DNA of 64,000 nt from CAZBRS01 sp964494475 (GCA_964494475.1 CAZBRS010000004.1:62001-126000), one strand, 5' to 3'; positions 1 through 9,140 are shown, counted from the first letter of the stretch. Program-made: numbers and translations. Notes: generated from the letters alone by a model not told the origin.

Positions 1-106
1 TCCCGGAAGATGACGCTCGTCGCTCGTGTCGACATTCTAGCGGATTCCCTTGCCGTATCTCAAGGCTCGGGACGAGAACGCAGCGTCGACGTGGGGCGCG
101 GAATCG

Positions 107-1060
107 CTACCGCCGGCGCCTCGCGCGCCGCACCTTGGCTCCGAGCTCGCTCAGGAAGCGCTCCATCTCGGCCAGCCCCTCGAAGCGCGCCTCGGCGGCG
201 CGGAAGGCGGGCGTGTGTACGGCTCGGCGCAGGCCGCGGTCTTCGGTGCCCAGGTGCTTGTGCAAGAGCTCGTGGTACAGCAGGTAGTCGACCACGCGCT
301 CGGGGACGTCGGGGTGGTCGAGGCTCTTCGAGATGACCACGCGATCGCGCACGGGCTCGTACGAGCCGAAGCGGTGCACGGTGGGGGCGCGGCCCCAGGT
401 GAGGGCGGGGCGGGGCAGGGCGCCGTCGAAGTAGCGGGCGTTCACGGCGTCGAAGCGTGCGCCGAGGTCGTGCACGGCGCCGCGGGTCGTGGGATCGGCG
501 GGGCCGGCCAGGCCGTCGAGGGTGGCGACCACCTCGCGGTAGGCGGCGCCGTCGGTGAATCTGCGCACGGCCGCGCGGCTCGCGAGGTCGCGGGGGCGGG
601 TCGCCGCAGCCACCAGCAGGCGCCAGGTGGCCTCGTCGGCGGTCGCGAAGCCTTCGCTCGCGGCCAGCACCTCGCCGTCGCCTTCGTGGCGCCAGCGCCA
701 CAGCGAGGCCGACGCCACCAACTCGACGCGTACGCCACGGTGGGGAAGGGCCGCTCGCAGCGTCGCGTTGCCGACGCGCAACGCCGCCACGTGGGCCGCC
801 AGCCGGTCGGGCTCCGCCAGGTACGCGAGCCAGGCGTGCACGCGGCGTGAGCGCTCGGGCAGCGCCGCCGGGCTGGACCCGTGCTCGCGGCAGAGGGCCG
901 CGACGCGCTCGGCGTGGCCCGCGACCTCGGCCTGCAGGCGGGCCAGGGCGCTCGCGGCCGCCGGATCGCCGGCCGGCAGGCGCGCCGCGCGTTCGAGGCG
1001 CAGCGACACGCGCCACGCGAGGTTCACGAGGTTCACGACGCGAAAGCTCATGGCCGACAT
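107..1060 (-). CDS. Zincin-like (SprT-like) metallopeptidase domain protein
   Basis: A 317-residue soluble protein with no signal peptide. The C-terminal third carries a zinc-protease motif, YHELLHKHLG, at about residue 262, followed by a conserved-looking H-T-P-A-F-R segment that could supply the third ligand region, as in SprT/M48-like 'minigluzincin' proteins. The N-terminal 200 residues are helical, Arg/Ala-rich and not recognised. The ATG at 1060 was chosen because it leaves 69 nt to the divergent helicase gene; a second ATG nine bases in is possible. Divergence from a DNA-repair-type helicase/nuclease pair suggests, without proving, a role in nucleic-acid or protein-DNA quality control. 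Active-site family is clear; substrate is unknown. Confidence 0.7.
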   Translation of the reverse strand: MSAMSFRVVNLVNLAWRVSLRLERAARLPAGDPAAASALARLQAEVAGHAERVAALCREHGSSPAALPERSRRVHAWLAYLAEPDRLAAHVAALRVGNATLRAALPHRGVRVELVASASLWRWRHEGDGEVLAASEGFATADEATWRLLVAAATRPRDLASRAAVRRFTDGAAYREVVATLDGLAGPADPTTRGAVHDLGARFDAVNARYFDGALPRPALTWGRAPTVHRFGSYEPVRDRVVISKSLDHPDVPERVVDYLLYHELLHKHLGTEDRGLRRAVHTPAFRAAEARFEGLAEMERFLSELGAKVRRARRRR

Positions 1061-1129
1061 CCAAGCACGAGACGGCCCGGGACCGCAACCCGCTTGCGCC
1101 CACGCCGGCCTTGTTGTACGACCCCTGCC

Positions 1130-2494
1130 ATGTTGCACCTCGCGTACCGCTCCGGCACCCTCGAGCTCCGCGGCGTCGACGACCCGTCGCGGCTGCCGCC
1201 CGTCTTCCAGTGGGACGCCCGCACCCAGTGCCATCGGGCGCCGGCCATCGCCTACGCCGACGTGGTGCTGGCCCTCAAGCGCGGGGGCGTCGAGGTTCGC
1301 GACGAGGCCCGCGCCTACGCCGAGTTGGAGGGGGGCCTGCGCGTGCGGCGCGAGCCCCGGCCCTACCAGATCGAGTCGCTCGACGCCTGGCGCGCGGCGC
1401 GGGGGCGGGGCGTGGTGGTGCTGCCCACGGGCGCCGGCAAGAGCCACGTGGCGCTCCTGGCCATCGACGACAAGCGGCGCGACACGCTGGTGGTCGCGCC
1501 CACCCTCGATCTGGTGCGCCAGTGGTACGACCTCTTGCGCGTCAGCTTTCCGGTGCCGGTGGGGGTCGTCGGCGGCGGCGACTACCAGGTGGCGCCGCTC
1601 ACGGTGACCACCTACGACTCGGCCTACCTGCACATGGAGCACCTGGGGAATCGCTTCGGGCTGGTCGTGTTCGACGAGTGCCACCACCTGCCGGGCGACG
1701 CCTACGCGTTGGCGGCGCGATTCTGCCTGGCCCCTTACCGCCTGGGCCTGTCGGCCACCCCCGAGCGCGCCGACGGGCGGCACGACGAGTTGGCCGGGCT
1801 CATCGGTCCCGAGGTGTACCGCCGCGACATCCGCGAGATGACGGGGCAGTACCTGGCCGAGTACGACGTGGAGCGCGTCACGGTCGACCTGGGCCCCGAC
1901 GAGCGCGCGGCCTACGAGCAGGCGCGCGACGTCTACCGCCAGTTCGTGCGCAGCCAGGGCATCCGCATGAGCGCGCCCAACGGCTGGAGCGAGTTCGTCC
2001 TCCGCTCGTCGCAGAGCGCCGAAGGGCGGGCGGCCATGCAGGCCTACCGGCGCCAGCGCCAGTTGGCGTTCGCGGCGCCCTCGAAGCTCGACTACGTCGA
2101 GCACCTGCTGCACCGCCACCGCGCCGACCGCGCCCTGCTCTTCACCGACGACAACGCCACGGCCTACGCCATCGCGCGGCGCTTCCTGGTCCCGGTGATC
2201 ACCCACCAGACGCGCGTGACCGAGCGCAGCGAGATCCTGGCCGGCCTCGCGGCCGGGACCTACGGCGCCATCGCCACGTCGAAGGTGTTGAACGAGGGGG
2301 TCGACGTGCCCGCCGCCAACGTGGCCGTGATCGTGTCGGGCAACGCCTCGGTGCGCGAGCACGTGCAGCGCCTGGGGCGCGTGCTGCGCCAGAAGCCCGA
2401 CGGGGGGCGCGCCGTGCTCTACGAGCTGATCGCGGGGGGCACGGCCGAGGGCTACGTCAGCAGCCGACGGAGGCAGCACGGTGCTTACCGCTGA
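1130..2494 (+). CDS. XPB/Ssl2-type superfamily 2 DNA helicase
   Basis: A 454-residue ATP-dependent DNA translocase of the XPB family. The N-terminal ~75 residues resemble the short damage-recognition region of archaeal XPB. Motif I is LPTGAGKS at about residue 98, motif II is FDECHH at about 181, motif III is LSATPERADGRH at about 208, and the arginine-finger motif VI is QRLGRVLR at about 413. The adjacent LSATPER-x-DGRH-x-EL block is typical of archaeal-type XPB. The ATG at 1130 matches the start of homology. Its 3' end overlaps the next gene by 14 nt, and that gene encodes Bax1, the known XPB-binding nuclease, which strongly supports the assignment. XPB-Bax1 is described in archaea as an unwinding-plus-cleavage pair for repair; a repair role here is inferred. 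Confidence 0.9.
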   Translation: MLHLAYRSGTLELRGVDDPSRLPPVFQWDARTQCHRAPAIAYADVVLALKRGGVEVRDEARAYAELEGGLRVRREPRPYQIESLDAWRAARGRGVVVLPTGAGKSHVALLAIDDKRRDTLVVAPTLDLVRQWYDLLRVSFPVPVGVVGGGDYQVAPLTVTTYDSAYLHMEHLGNRFGLVVFDECHHLPGDAYALAARFCLAPYRLGLSATPERADGRHDELAGLIGPEVYRRDIREMTGQYLAEYDVERVTVDLGPDERAAYEQARDVYRQFVRSQGIRMSAPNGWSEFVLRSSQSAEGRAAMQAYRRQRQLAFAAPSKLDYVEHLLHRHRADRALLFTDDNATAYAIARRFLVPVITHQTRVTERSEILAGLAAGTYGAIATSKVLNEGVDVPAANVAVIVSGNASVREHVQRLGRVLRQKPDGGRAVLYELIAGGTAEGYVSSRRRQHGAYR

Positions 2495-3695
2495 CCTGGT
2501 GCGCGTGCAGCGCCGCGGCGACCTGCTGACGGTGCGCCCCCTGCAGGGGCCCGCGCGGGCGCGAGCCCTCGAGCTGGCCCGAGCCTACCTCGCGCTGGCG
2601 GCGGCGCACGCGGGCGGCTCGCGGGGAGAGCTCGACGAGGCCTTCGACGCCATCGAGGTCGCGGGCCGTGACGGTCGGCTGGCCGAGGGATTGAAGAAGC
2701 TGGTGCAGGATCGCTGCGTCTTCGAGATGGAGTCCGGGCACGACCCCGTGCTGTTGCGGCGCGAGCTGTTCCAGGCGGCGGCCGAGGCCCGGCGAGGCTT
2801 GCCCCACGGGCAGGTCTTCGCGCGCGAGGCGCTGGTCGCCGAGGTCGCGGGGCGCCACGCGCTGACTCCCGAGACGCTCGACGCGGCCCTCTTCTCGGAC
2901 CTGCACCAGGCGCACCGCCTGCAGGCCTTCCGCGCAGTCTCGGCCGAGGCGCTGCTCGACGCGTACGATCGCGGCCAGGCCCAGGCCGTGCTGCTCCGCG
3001 CCCTCCGCGTGCGCGTCAGCGTGTACGCCGGGCACCCCGCGGCCTATCGCCGGCTGTTCCACCGCGTGAAGTTCCTGCGCCTGCTGTACTCGCTCTCGCG
3101 CCAGGACGACGGCGGGTACCGCCTCGAGATCGACGGGCCCTACAGCCTGTTCGACGGGGTCACCCGCTACGGACTGCAGTTGGCGTTGTTGGTGCCGGCG
3201 CTCGACGCGTGCGACGCCTGGCACCTGGAGGCCGACGTGCTCTGGGGCCGCGATCGGCAGCGCTGCCGCTTCGCGGCCGAGGGGGGCACGCGCCCCGACG
3301 GGCCCGGCGACGACGACGTGCCCGAGCCCCTAGCCGACGACGTGGCCGCCCTCGTCCTGCGCTTCCGGGCCCTCGACACGCGCTGGGAGCTCCTGCCGCA
3401 TCCCGAGATCCTCGACCTGCCCGGGGTCGGCCTGTGCGTGCCCGATCTGCAGTTCCGGCACCGCGATACGGGGGAGGTCGTGTACCTCGAGGTGCTGGGG
3501 TTCTGGAGCCGCGACGCGGTGTGGCGCCGGGTCGACCTGGTGCAGGCGGGGCTGCCGTACCGCGTGATCTTTGCCGTGAGCGAGCGCCTGCGCGTGAGCG
3601 CCGAGGTGCTCGATTCGGCCGCGTCCAGCGCGCTCTACGTGTACAAGGGCGTGCTGAACGCGCGCCGCATCGTCGAGCTGCTGGACGCCAGATAA
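2481..3695 (+). CDS. Bax1-like nuclease (DUF790), XPB partner
   Basis: A 404-residue protein of the DUF790/Bax1 family, the structure-specific endonuclease that binds XPB helicase. The C-terminal region shows the PD-(D/E)XK-like catalytic pattern: VPD around residue 320-322, then VYLEVLGFW with the acidic residue near 337, followed by a basic helix. The N-terminal two thirds are helical. It starts with GTG at 2481, 14 nt before the helicase stop, so the two are translationally coupled. A strong hairpin terminator follows the stop codon by only 3 nt, closing a two-gene operon. Confidence 0.85.
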   Translation: MLTADLVRVQRRGDLLTVRPLQGPARARALELARAYLALAAAHAGGSRGELDEAFDAIEVAGRDGRLAEGLKKLVQDRCVFEMESGHDPVLLRRELFQAAAEARRGLPHGQVFAREALVAEVAGRHALTPETLDAALFSDLHQAHRLQAFRAVSAEALLDAYDRGQAQAVLLRALRVRVSVYAGHPAAYRRLFHRVKFLRLLYSLSRQDDGGYRLEIDGPYSLFDGVTRYGLQLALLVPALDACDAWHLEADVLWGRDRQRCRFAAEGGTRPDGPGDDDVPEPLADDVAALVLRFRALDTRWELLPHPEILDLPGVGLCVPDLQFRHRDTGEVVYLEVLGFWSRDAVWRRVDLVQAGLPYRVIFAVSERLRVSAEVLDSAASSALYVYKGVLNARRIVELLDAR

Positions 3696-3698
3696 AAG

Positions 3699-3732
3699 AA
3701 GGCGACAGGAACCCGAGGGATCCTGTCGCCTT
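3699..3732. terminator. Bidirectional rho-independent terminator
   Basis: A perfect 12-bp stem (AAGGCGACAGGA / TCCTGTCGCCTT) with a 10-nt loop sits between two convergent genes. On the minus strand the stem is followed by TTCTTTT, so it should end the RNA-binding-protein transcript well. On the plus strand the T-tract is short, but the stem directly follows the Bax1-like stop. Confidence 0.85.
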
Positions 3733-3764
3733 CTGGAGCTTGCGCTGATGGTACGGGGTTCGAC

Positions 3765-4085
3765 CTAGAAGCGGTCGTACCCGCGACCGCCGCCGCCGAA
3801 GCCGCCACGACCGCCGCCGCCGCCGCCGCCGGCCGAGCGCGAGGCCGCCTTGTCGACGCGGATGGTGCGCCCGTCGAGCTCGGTGCCGTTCAGGCTGAGA
3901 GCCTTGTTGACGGCGTCGCCGCTCGTGAACGTCACGAAGCCGAAGCCGCGCGAACGGCCGGTCTCGCGATCGTTGACGACCTTGGCCTCGACGATCTCGC
4001 CGAAGCCTTCGAAGGCCGCGCGCAGACCCTGGTCATCGGTACCCCAGGACAGGCCACCCACGAAGATCTTGTTCTCGTCACCCAT
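3765..4085 (-). CDS. Glycine-rich RRM RNA-binding protein
   Basis: A 106-residue single-RRM protein. RNP2 is KIFVGGLSW from about residue 6 and RNP1 is RGFGFVTF at about 46-53; the C-terminal ~20 residues are almost pure Gly with Arg, Phe and Tyr. This is the architecture of bacterial/cyanobacterial cold-inducible Rbp proteins. The ATG at 4085 is preceded by GAGGAATC. It probably binds single-stranded RNA, perhaps as a cold-stress chaperone; that role is inferred from the family. Transcription ends at the hairpin 33 nt downstream. Confidence 0.92.
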   Translation of the reverse strand: MGDENKIFVGGLSWGTDDQGLRAAFEGFGEIVEAKVVNDRETGRSRGFGFVTFTSGDAVNKALSLNGTELDGRTIRVDKAASRSAGGGGGGGRGGFGGGGRGYDRF

Positions 4086-4267
4086 GATTCCTCACTCTCC
4101 CTCTGCTCTGCGACGCATTGCCTTCACGAACGGTCCGCGGTCGCGTTCGGATCGCCCGTTGCTGTTCGGTTTCCTGGGGAACGGCTGAAGATCGAATTGG
4201 GACGACCCCTGAGGTTCACCGAGAAACGGTTATAGCGGGACTCTTTTTACGCCAGGGGACGCGGGAT

Positions 4268-4303
4268 GGCAAGAAGATTCGTCTTGGCACGAATCTTGTT
4301 GCC
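4268..4303. repeat. 36-nt imperfect inverted repeat in divergent intergenic region
   Basis: Arms of 15 nt (GGCAAGAAGATTCGT against ACGAATCTTGTTGCC) match at all but one position around a 6-nt loop. No T-tract follows on either strand, so it is not a standard terminator. It lies 52 nt upstream of the small basic protein gene and 183 nt upstream of the divergent RRM gene. It could be an operator or a structured 5' leader. The rest of 4086-4354 shows a TATAAC-like -10 on the minus strand near 4225-4230 but no convincing -35. Confidence 0.55.
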
Positions 4304-4354
4304 GCTGGGGCCGGACTCCGGCATGTATGGGGGGTCCAAGACGGAGGGCGACCC

Positions 4355-4510
4355 GTGCCGAAGGTGAACTACCAGTACGAGAAGCGTCAGAAGGACCTGG
4401 CCAAGAAGAAGAAGCAGGAAGAGAAGCGCCTGAAGAAGGCGAACCGCTCGGCCGCCAAGCCCGACGGCTCGGCGCCGGTCGAAGGCGCTCCGAGCGACGG
4501 CAATACATAA
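4355..4510 (+). CDS. Small highly basic Lys-rich protein
   Basis: A 51-residue protein beginning MPKVNYQYEKRQKDLAKKKK, with a run of Lys/Glu/Arg and an Ala/Pro/Ser tail. Very similar tiny 'YEKRQ-x-LAKKKKxEEKR' proteins are common in proteobacteria and their function is not known to me; a ribosome- or nucleic-acid-associated role would fit the charge. The GTG at 4355 has GGAGG 7 nt upstream. In-frame sequence upstream back to 4118 reads poorly and is not considered coding. Confidence 0.7.
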   Translation: MPKVNYQYEKRQKDLAKKKKQEEKRLKKANRSAAKPDGSAPVEGAPSDGNT

Positions 4511-4511
4511 G

Positions 4512-6656
4512 TCAAGGCGCGCGGAACAACCACGAATCCTGCGACACCGCCGGGCTGTGCAGCGACAGGTCCGACAGCGCGAAGTCGTCGTTGTAATCGA
4601 ACGATTTGCCCTCCCCCAGCGCGTAGGCGTTCAATTCCCACTCGAGGGTGTCGGCTGCGTACACCTGCGGGGGCGCGGGCTCCGCGGCGTCGTTGGGGGC
4701 CCGGTTCCGCAGCACGGGCTGGTTCGGCGCGTCGGCGGGCAGGTCGGGCAGCGTGAACGTCGTGCGATCGCCCGGTAGGTAGACCTCCCACAGGTTGTGC
4801 GCCGTGGGGCCGCCCAGGGACGAGCCGGCCGACAGGCCCTTGGGGGCGCTGGTCATGGTGTTCAGGCGCACCACGTAGAGGTCGGGCGTGCGGGGCGCCG
4901 TGACGGGCTTCCACCGGAAGCGCCCTCCGCGAGCTTCACTCCCCGTGACCAGCGTGCCGCCGACCGCGTCGAGGGGTGAACCGGCCGGCGCAGGGCTGGG
5001 CTCGAGCCCCTCGGGCAGGCTCCACCAGTCAGAAGGATCGGCCAGGCTCAGGTGGTCGCCCGGGGCGAAGCCGTTGAGGATGGGCACCGAGATGCCGGGC
5101 GGGTCGGCGCCCTTGTACGCGGCGCGGGCCCCCAGGGCCACCACCAGCGGCGTGAGCACGACGTCGTCGAGGCCCGCGAAGTCGGCCGCTGACGGGAAGG
5201 GGACGCGCACCGGGTTCTGGAAGCCTTCGCGGTTGAAGGTGCCGTTCACATCGGAGAACAGGAAGCCGTAGCTGCCCGTGTCGAGCACGGGCAGGACCAG
5301 CACGTTGGGCAGGGGCTCGCCCGTGGCCGGGTCGGTGGGGATGGCGTCGGCGGCCAGGTCGACCTCGACGCGCTTCTCGGGGGCGGTCAGGTCCACGTCG
5401 AGCCGAAGGGGCGCGACGACGGTGGCCCCCGGGGTCACGTCGACGAGGGCCAGGGCCATGGCGCGCGCCTCGAACTGCAGCGCGTAGGGATTGGAGACGG
5501 CGTCGGGCGCCTTGCGGGCGCCTCCGGCGATGGCGAAGATCAGGTGGCGTCCGGGCCGGATGCCGGTCAGGGTGTAGGTGGGGCGGGGCTTCGAGGTCAG
5601 GTGGATGGCCAGGTTCGGAGGGAGCGGCAGAGCGCCCGTGACGCCCTCGGTCGGGTGCTGGAGCAGCGTGCCCGCGCTGATCTGCGACAGCGGCACGTTG
5701 ACCAGGCTGGCGTTCACGATGGCGATGCCGACCTCGTCGAAGATGTTGTCGCCGTACGGGAAGGGCTCGAGCCCGTGCTCGCCCTCGAAGCCCGACACCT
5801 CGCCCGTGACGACGCCGGTCTGGTCGTCGTCGACGCCGGCCAGCGGATCGAGTGGCACGATGGGCAGCGAGACGTAGCGCGCGTCGACGTCGACCAGCGT
5901 GACGTAGCGGTGACCCGACGCCGACGCGGTGATGGTGAAGGGACCGGTCACGCCCTCGAACGTGAGCGCGCCGGTCGCGTCGGTCAGGCCGCGCGCGGTC
6001 CCCTCGGGCGAGTCGACCTGCACCCAGGCGCCGGCGTAGGGCGCGGGCGGGAAGTCGGGGTTCAGCGCGCTCGCGGCGTCGACCGTGAGCACGTGCAGCG
6101 TGCCATCGGCGGGGCCGGCGCCCTGGTAGGGGGCCGTGTTCACGCCGGGCAGCGAAGGCGGCAGCAGGCTGACGTTGGCCGTGGCGCGCACCGCGGGGAA
6201 GGCGTCCTGCGGATCGTCGTACGTCACCTCGAGCCTGGCCAGGAGCGGCTGGTCGCTCTCGAGCCTCAACGCGTAGTCGCCGCCCCCCGTCTCCGTGATG
6301 GCGCCGAGCGTGCCCTGGTCGACCGACGCCGCGAGCCGAGCGGTGGCGCCGTGGAGCGGCTTGTCGTCGCCGTCGCGGAGCTCGAGCGTCAGCGAGGCCC
6401 ACAGATCGGGCAGCGCGAGGTCGAAGTCGGCCATGCGCAACGTGAGCGCGGGCGGGGCGCCCCGTGGCACGAGGGGGCGCGGATCGGCGCCGTCGGCCAG
6501 GCCGTCGCCGTCGGAGTCGGGGTTGGCCGGATCGGTGCCGAGCGCGGCCTCCTGCCCGTCGGTGAGGCCGTCGCCGTCGCGGTCGGCGCCCGGCAGCGGG
6601 TTGCAGGCCAGCGAGAGCGCGAGCACCACGAAGGCGAGCGGTACGGCGTGGCGCAT
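4512..6656 (-). CDS. Secreted lipoprotein with calcium-binding type-3 repeats
   Basis: A 714-residue lipoprotein. The signal ends in LSLAC at about residue 17-18. It is followed by two thrombospondin type-3-like calcium motifs (DRDGDGLTDGQE and DSDGDGLADGADP), then a long region of Ig/carboxypeptidase-regulatory-like beta modules with Gly-Asp-Tyr-Ala-Leu-Arg signatures. The C-terminus is not recognised. Its start lies 2 nt after the stop of the upstream outer-membrane barrel gene, so the two form an operon. A surface-exposed or periplasm-facing structural role is likely; the ligand is unknown. Confidence 0.8.
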   Translation of the reverse strand: MRHAVPLAFVVLALSLACNPLPGADRDGDGLTDGQEAALGTDPANPDSDGDGLADGADPRPLVPRGAPPALTLRMADFDLALPDLWASLTLELRDGDDKPLHGATARLAASVDQGTLGAITETGGGDYALRLESDQPLLARLEVTYDDPQDAFPAVRATANVSLLPPSLPGVNTAPYQGAGPADGTLHVLTVDAASALNPDFPPAPYAGAWVQVDSPEGTARGLTDATGALTFEGVTGPFTITASASGHRYVTLVDVDARYVSLPIVPLDPLAGVDDDQTGVVTGEVSGFEGEHGLEPFPYGDNIFDEVGIAIVNASLVNVPLSQISAGTLLQHPTEGVTGALPLPPNLAIHLTSKPRPTYTLTGIRPGRHLIFAIAGGARKAPDAVSNPYALQFEARAMALALVDVTPGATVVAPLRLDVDLTAPEKRVEVDLAADAIPTDPATGEPLPNVLVLPVLDTGSYGFLFSDVNGTFNREGFQNPVRVPFPSAADFAGLDDVVLTPLVVALGARAAYKGADPPGISVPILNGFAPGDHLSLADPSDWWSLPEGLEPSPAPAGSPLDAVGGTLVTGSEARGGRFRWKPVTAPRTPDLYVVRLNTMTSAPKGLSAGSSLGGPTAHNLWEVYLPGDRTTFTLPDLPADAPNQPVLRNRAPNDAAEPAPPQVYAADTLEWELNAYALGEGKSFDYNDDFALSDLSLHSPAVSQDSWLFRAP

Positions 6657-6658
6657 GA

Positions 6659-8026
6659 TCAGAACTCCATCCGCACGTCGAGGCCGCACGACCACAGCAG
6701 CGCCGAGCCCTGCACGGTGGGCCACGTGGGCGCCGAGGTGGCTCCCGGGGCCTGGTAAAGGTCGGGCGAGCCGTCGGCGTCGGCGTCGGTCACGCTCTTG
6801 GCCCAGCCCACCTCGGGCATGACCTGGACCTGCGCGTGCACGTCGAGGGCCACCGTGGTCGGCCACAGCTCGGGCAGGTCGCGGAGCACGTACCCCGCGC
6901 CCAGGGCGATCACGTGGCGGAGCCCGTCGATCAGGCTGGTGGCGCCGGTCTGCGCCGGCACGGGCGAGGGCACGAGGCCGTAGCCGGCGCGCACCGCCAG
7001 GCCGTCGAGGGGGCGCCACTCGGCGCCGGCGCGGGGCGCGAACGTGTCGCTGAACGCCTGCGACGGGGCCTCGTCGCGGAACAGCGACGCGCACACGCCC
7101 GTGGTGCAGTAGTCGGGGCAATCGCCCGCCGAGCAGTCGCGCGGGCAGGGCGTGCACAGCGACACCGCCGGCGAGGCCACCTCCCAGGCGCCGAAGTGGC
7201 TCCAGGTGACATCGGCCGTCACCGTCCAGGCATTGCCGAGCAGCGCCTCGGCCCCCAGGGCCACCTGGTGCGGCAGCGAGTAGGCCGACGCGGTGATCTG
7301 CGCCTGTACGGGGTCGAGGTTCGAGGCCACGTCGACCTTGACGGGCGACAGGTCGATGCGCGTGTGGTGCGCGCTGCGCCACGTGACGCCGAGCGACAGC
7401 CAGTCGAGGGGGCGGAACTTCATGCCGGCCGTGGCCGCCAGGGCGGGTTCGACCTCGATGCGCGTCTCGTTCAGGCCGCCCACGCGGCGCAGATCGACCA
7501 GCACGTCGGCGCGCACGTCGGGCAGCACCGTGACGCCCACGCCCACCTGCCACCAATCGAACACGCGCGCGGCCAGGCCCACCGAGGCCACCAGGCGCCG
7601 GTCGCGGGGGCCGACCAGCGGAAAGGCGGGCTCCCGGTCGTCGGGTAGCACCACGTCGTACAGGGCGCTGGTGGGCACGCTCACCGACAAACCGAGGAAG
7701 AGCCGGCGCTCGAGGGCGCGGCCCAGCGCCAGGGGCGTGGCCAGGCCGAGCTGCACCAGCGCGAGCACCTCGTCGCGATCGGGCGCGCCCTGGATCCGGA
7801 ACGTGCGGTGCGAGACCAGCGTCCCCACGCTCGCCACGGGCTGCGCAAGGCCGGCCAGCCCGGCCACGTTGTAGTACAGCGCCTCGGGGCCCTCCGCTGC
7901 TGCCGTGAAGCCGCCCCCCATGCCGATGGCGCGCGCGCCCAGGCCGTAGGTGTCGAGCGGGTTGGCGTGGGCGAGCCCGGCGGACGCAGCGAGAACAGAC
8001 AGCATGAGGGCCAGACGCATCGGCAT
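6659..8026 (-). CDS. Outer-membrane beta-barrel protein (FadL/PorV-like)
   Basis: A 455-residue protein with signal peptide cleavage predicted after LAHA at about residue 21. The mature start NPLDTYGLGARAIGMGGGFT and the 'A-x-GPEALYYNVAGLAG' block are typical of the FadL/PorV type of barrel, as are the alternating amphipathic strands throughout. A cysteine cluster (CTPCPRDCSAGDCPDYC) at about residues 297-313 is unusual for a barrel and likely marks an extracellular disulphide-bonded loop. The ATG at 8026 has GGAGG 7 nt upstream. It is the first gene of an operon with the Ca-binding lipoprotein. Transport of a hydrophobic substrate is possible but not shown. Confidence 0.8.
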   Translation of the reverse strand: MPMRLALMLSVLAASAGLAHANPLDTYGLGARAIGMGGGFTAAAEGPEALYYNVAGLAGLAQPVASVGTLVSHRTFRIQGAPDRDEVLALVQLGLATPLALGRALERRLFLGLSVSVPTSALYDVVLPDDREPAFPLVGPRDRRLVASVGLAARVFDWWQVGVGVTVLPDVRADVLVDLRRVGGLNETRIEVEPALAATAGMKFRPLDWLSLGVTWRSAHHTRIDLSPVKVDVASNLDPVQAQITASAYSLPHQVALGAEALLGNAWTVTADVTWSHFGAWEVASPAVSLCTPCPRDCSAGDCPDYCTTGVCASLFRDEAPSQAFSDTFAPRAGAEWRPLDGLAVRAGYGLVPSPVPAQTGATSLIDGLRHVIALGAGYVLRDLPELWPTTVALDVHAQVQVMPEVGWAKSVTDADADGSPDLYQAPGATSAPTWPTVQGSALLWSCGLDVRMEF

Positions 8027-8120
8027 GCCAGAACCTCCGAGAGACGAAAACCTATTGCGGGCAGGCACCACGGGCAAGTAGATTCCTCCGCGCGCCCTTC
8101 GGCTGCGATGAGGTGGTGGC

Positions 8121-9140
8121 GTGTCGACTCCCTCTATCTCCGTGGTTTCCTGGCGCGGAGCCGCGCGCGAGTTCGTTCACTACCTTCCCATCTGGTTCAT
8201 CTACCTCGAGGCCATCGGCCTGCTGCACGCCTCGCTGGCGAACTTCCCCCAGGCGAGCTTCGACACGCTCGGGCTCTCCCGGATGGTCTTCGCGCCCACC
8301 ATCCTGTTCCCCATGGCCTGGGTGGCGGCGTTCTTCGTGCTGCGCATCAAGCACTCCGAACGGCTGCCCGCGCCCTGGAAGGCCTGGCTCGCGCTGGCCG
8401 GGCTGGTCCTCGGCGTGCCCCTGGTGGTCGTGCTCTTCCACGTGCCCTATCCCCTGACCCACGACCAGCTCACCACGATGTTCGAGTTCTCGCAGTTCCT
8501 GTGGGTGGGGCTGTTCGCGCTGCAGATCCTGCTGTCGCGGGGCCGGCACGCGCTGGTGCTCTTCTTCGGCGTCACCTTCGTCTACGGGATGCTGCTCGAG
8601 AACACCGGCATCATCATGCACTTCTTCTTCGAGCCCAGCTTCCGCTTCTACCTGGGGCCCCTGCCCGCGCCCCTCTGCACCATGCTCGGCTGGTGCGTGG
8701 TCTTCTACGTGACCATCGCGGTGGTGCAGCAACTGGCCGACTGGGTGCCCTGGCTGAAGGTCGGCGTCTGGCGGCGCGCGCTGGCGACCACGCTGCTGGC
8801 GCTGTCGCTCGACGCGCAGCTCGATCCGCTGGCGTCGATGTCCGGCGTGTTCTGGCGCTGGAACGACCTGCTGCCACCCGGCTTCCTGGGAGTTCCGCTC
8901 ATCAACTTCGCCGCGTGGTTCGGCGCGTTCCTGCCCTATGCCTGGTTCGTCTATGCCTGGATGGACCGCACCGACCTGCCCGAGCGCCGCCGCAACTGGG
9001 AGATCTTCCTGCGCGTGTCGTTGGCGTCGGTGCTGGGCGGGCTCATCTGCTTCGGGATCATGGCGCTCATCGAGGGCGGCTTCGACGGGCCCACGTTCCA
9101 GATTCTGCAGAAGTTCACCGAACGGATGATGCCCTACTGA
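8121..9140 (+). CDS. CruF-like carotenoid biosynthesis membrane protein (DUF422)
   Basis: A 339-residue polytopic membrane protein with about 8-9 hydrophobic segments. The blocks ENTGIIMHFFFEPSF and the 'SLDAQLDPLAS...FWRWN' plus 'GVPLINFAAWF' pattern match the DUF422/CruF family, which includes the gamma-carotene 1',2'-hydratase CruF and the bisanhydrobacterioruberin hydratase CruF/C0507. No other carotenoid gene lies nearby, so the exact substrate cannot be assigned. The GTG at 8121 has a GAGG element 8 nt upstream; the 94-nt space to the divergent barrel gene shows no clear operator. Confidence 0.8.
   Translation: MSTPSISVVSWRGAAREFVHYLPIWFIYLEAIGLLHASLANFPQASFDTLGLSRMVFAPTILFPMAWVAAFFVLRIKHSERLPAPWKAWLALAGLVLGVPLVVVLFHVPYPLTHDQLTTMFEFSQFLWVGLFALQILLSRGRHALVLFFGVTFVYGMLLENTGIIMHFFFEPSFRFYLGPLPAPLCTMLGWCVVFYVTIAVVQQLADWVPWLKVGVWRRALATTLLALSLDAQLDPLASMSGVFWRWNDLLPPGFLGVPLINFAAWFGAFLPYAWFVYAWMDRTDLPERRRNWEIFLRVSLASVLGGLICFGIMALIEGGFDGPTFQILQKFTERMMPY

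Noticed and set aside
1..106. A gene at the left edge
   Set aside because: No start, ribosome site or family-like reading in the first 106 nt; no feature assigned.
4118..4354. N-terminal extension of the small basic protein
   Set aside because: The in-frame upstream codons read poorly and overlap the inverted repeat; GTG 4355 with GGAGG is a better start.
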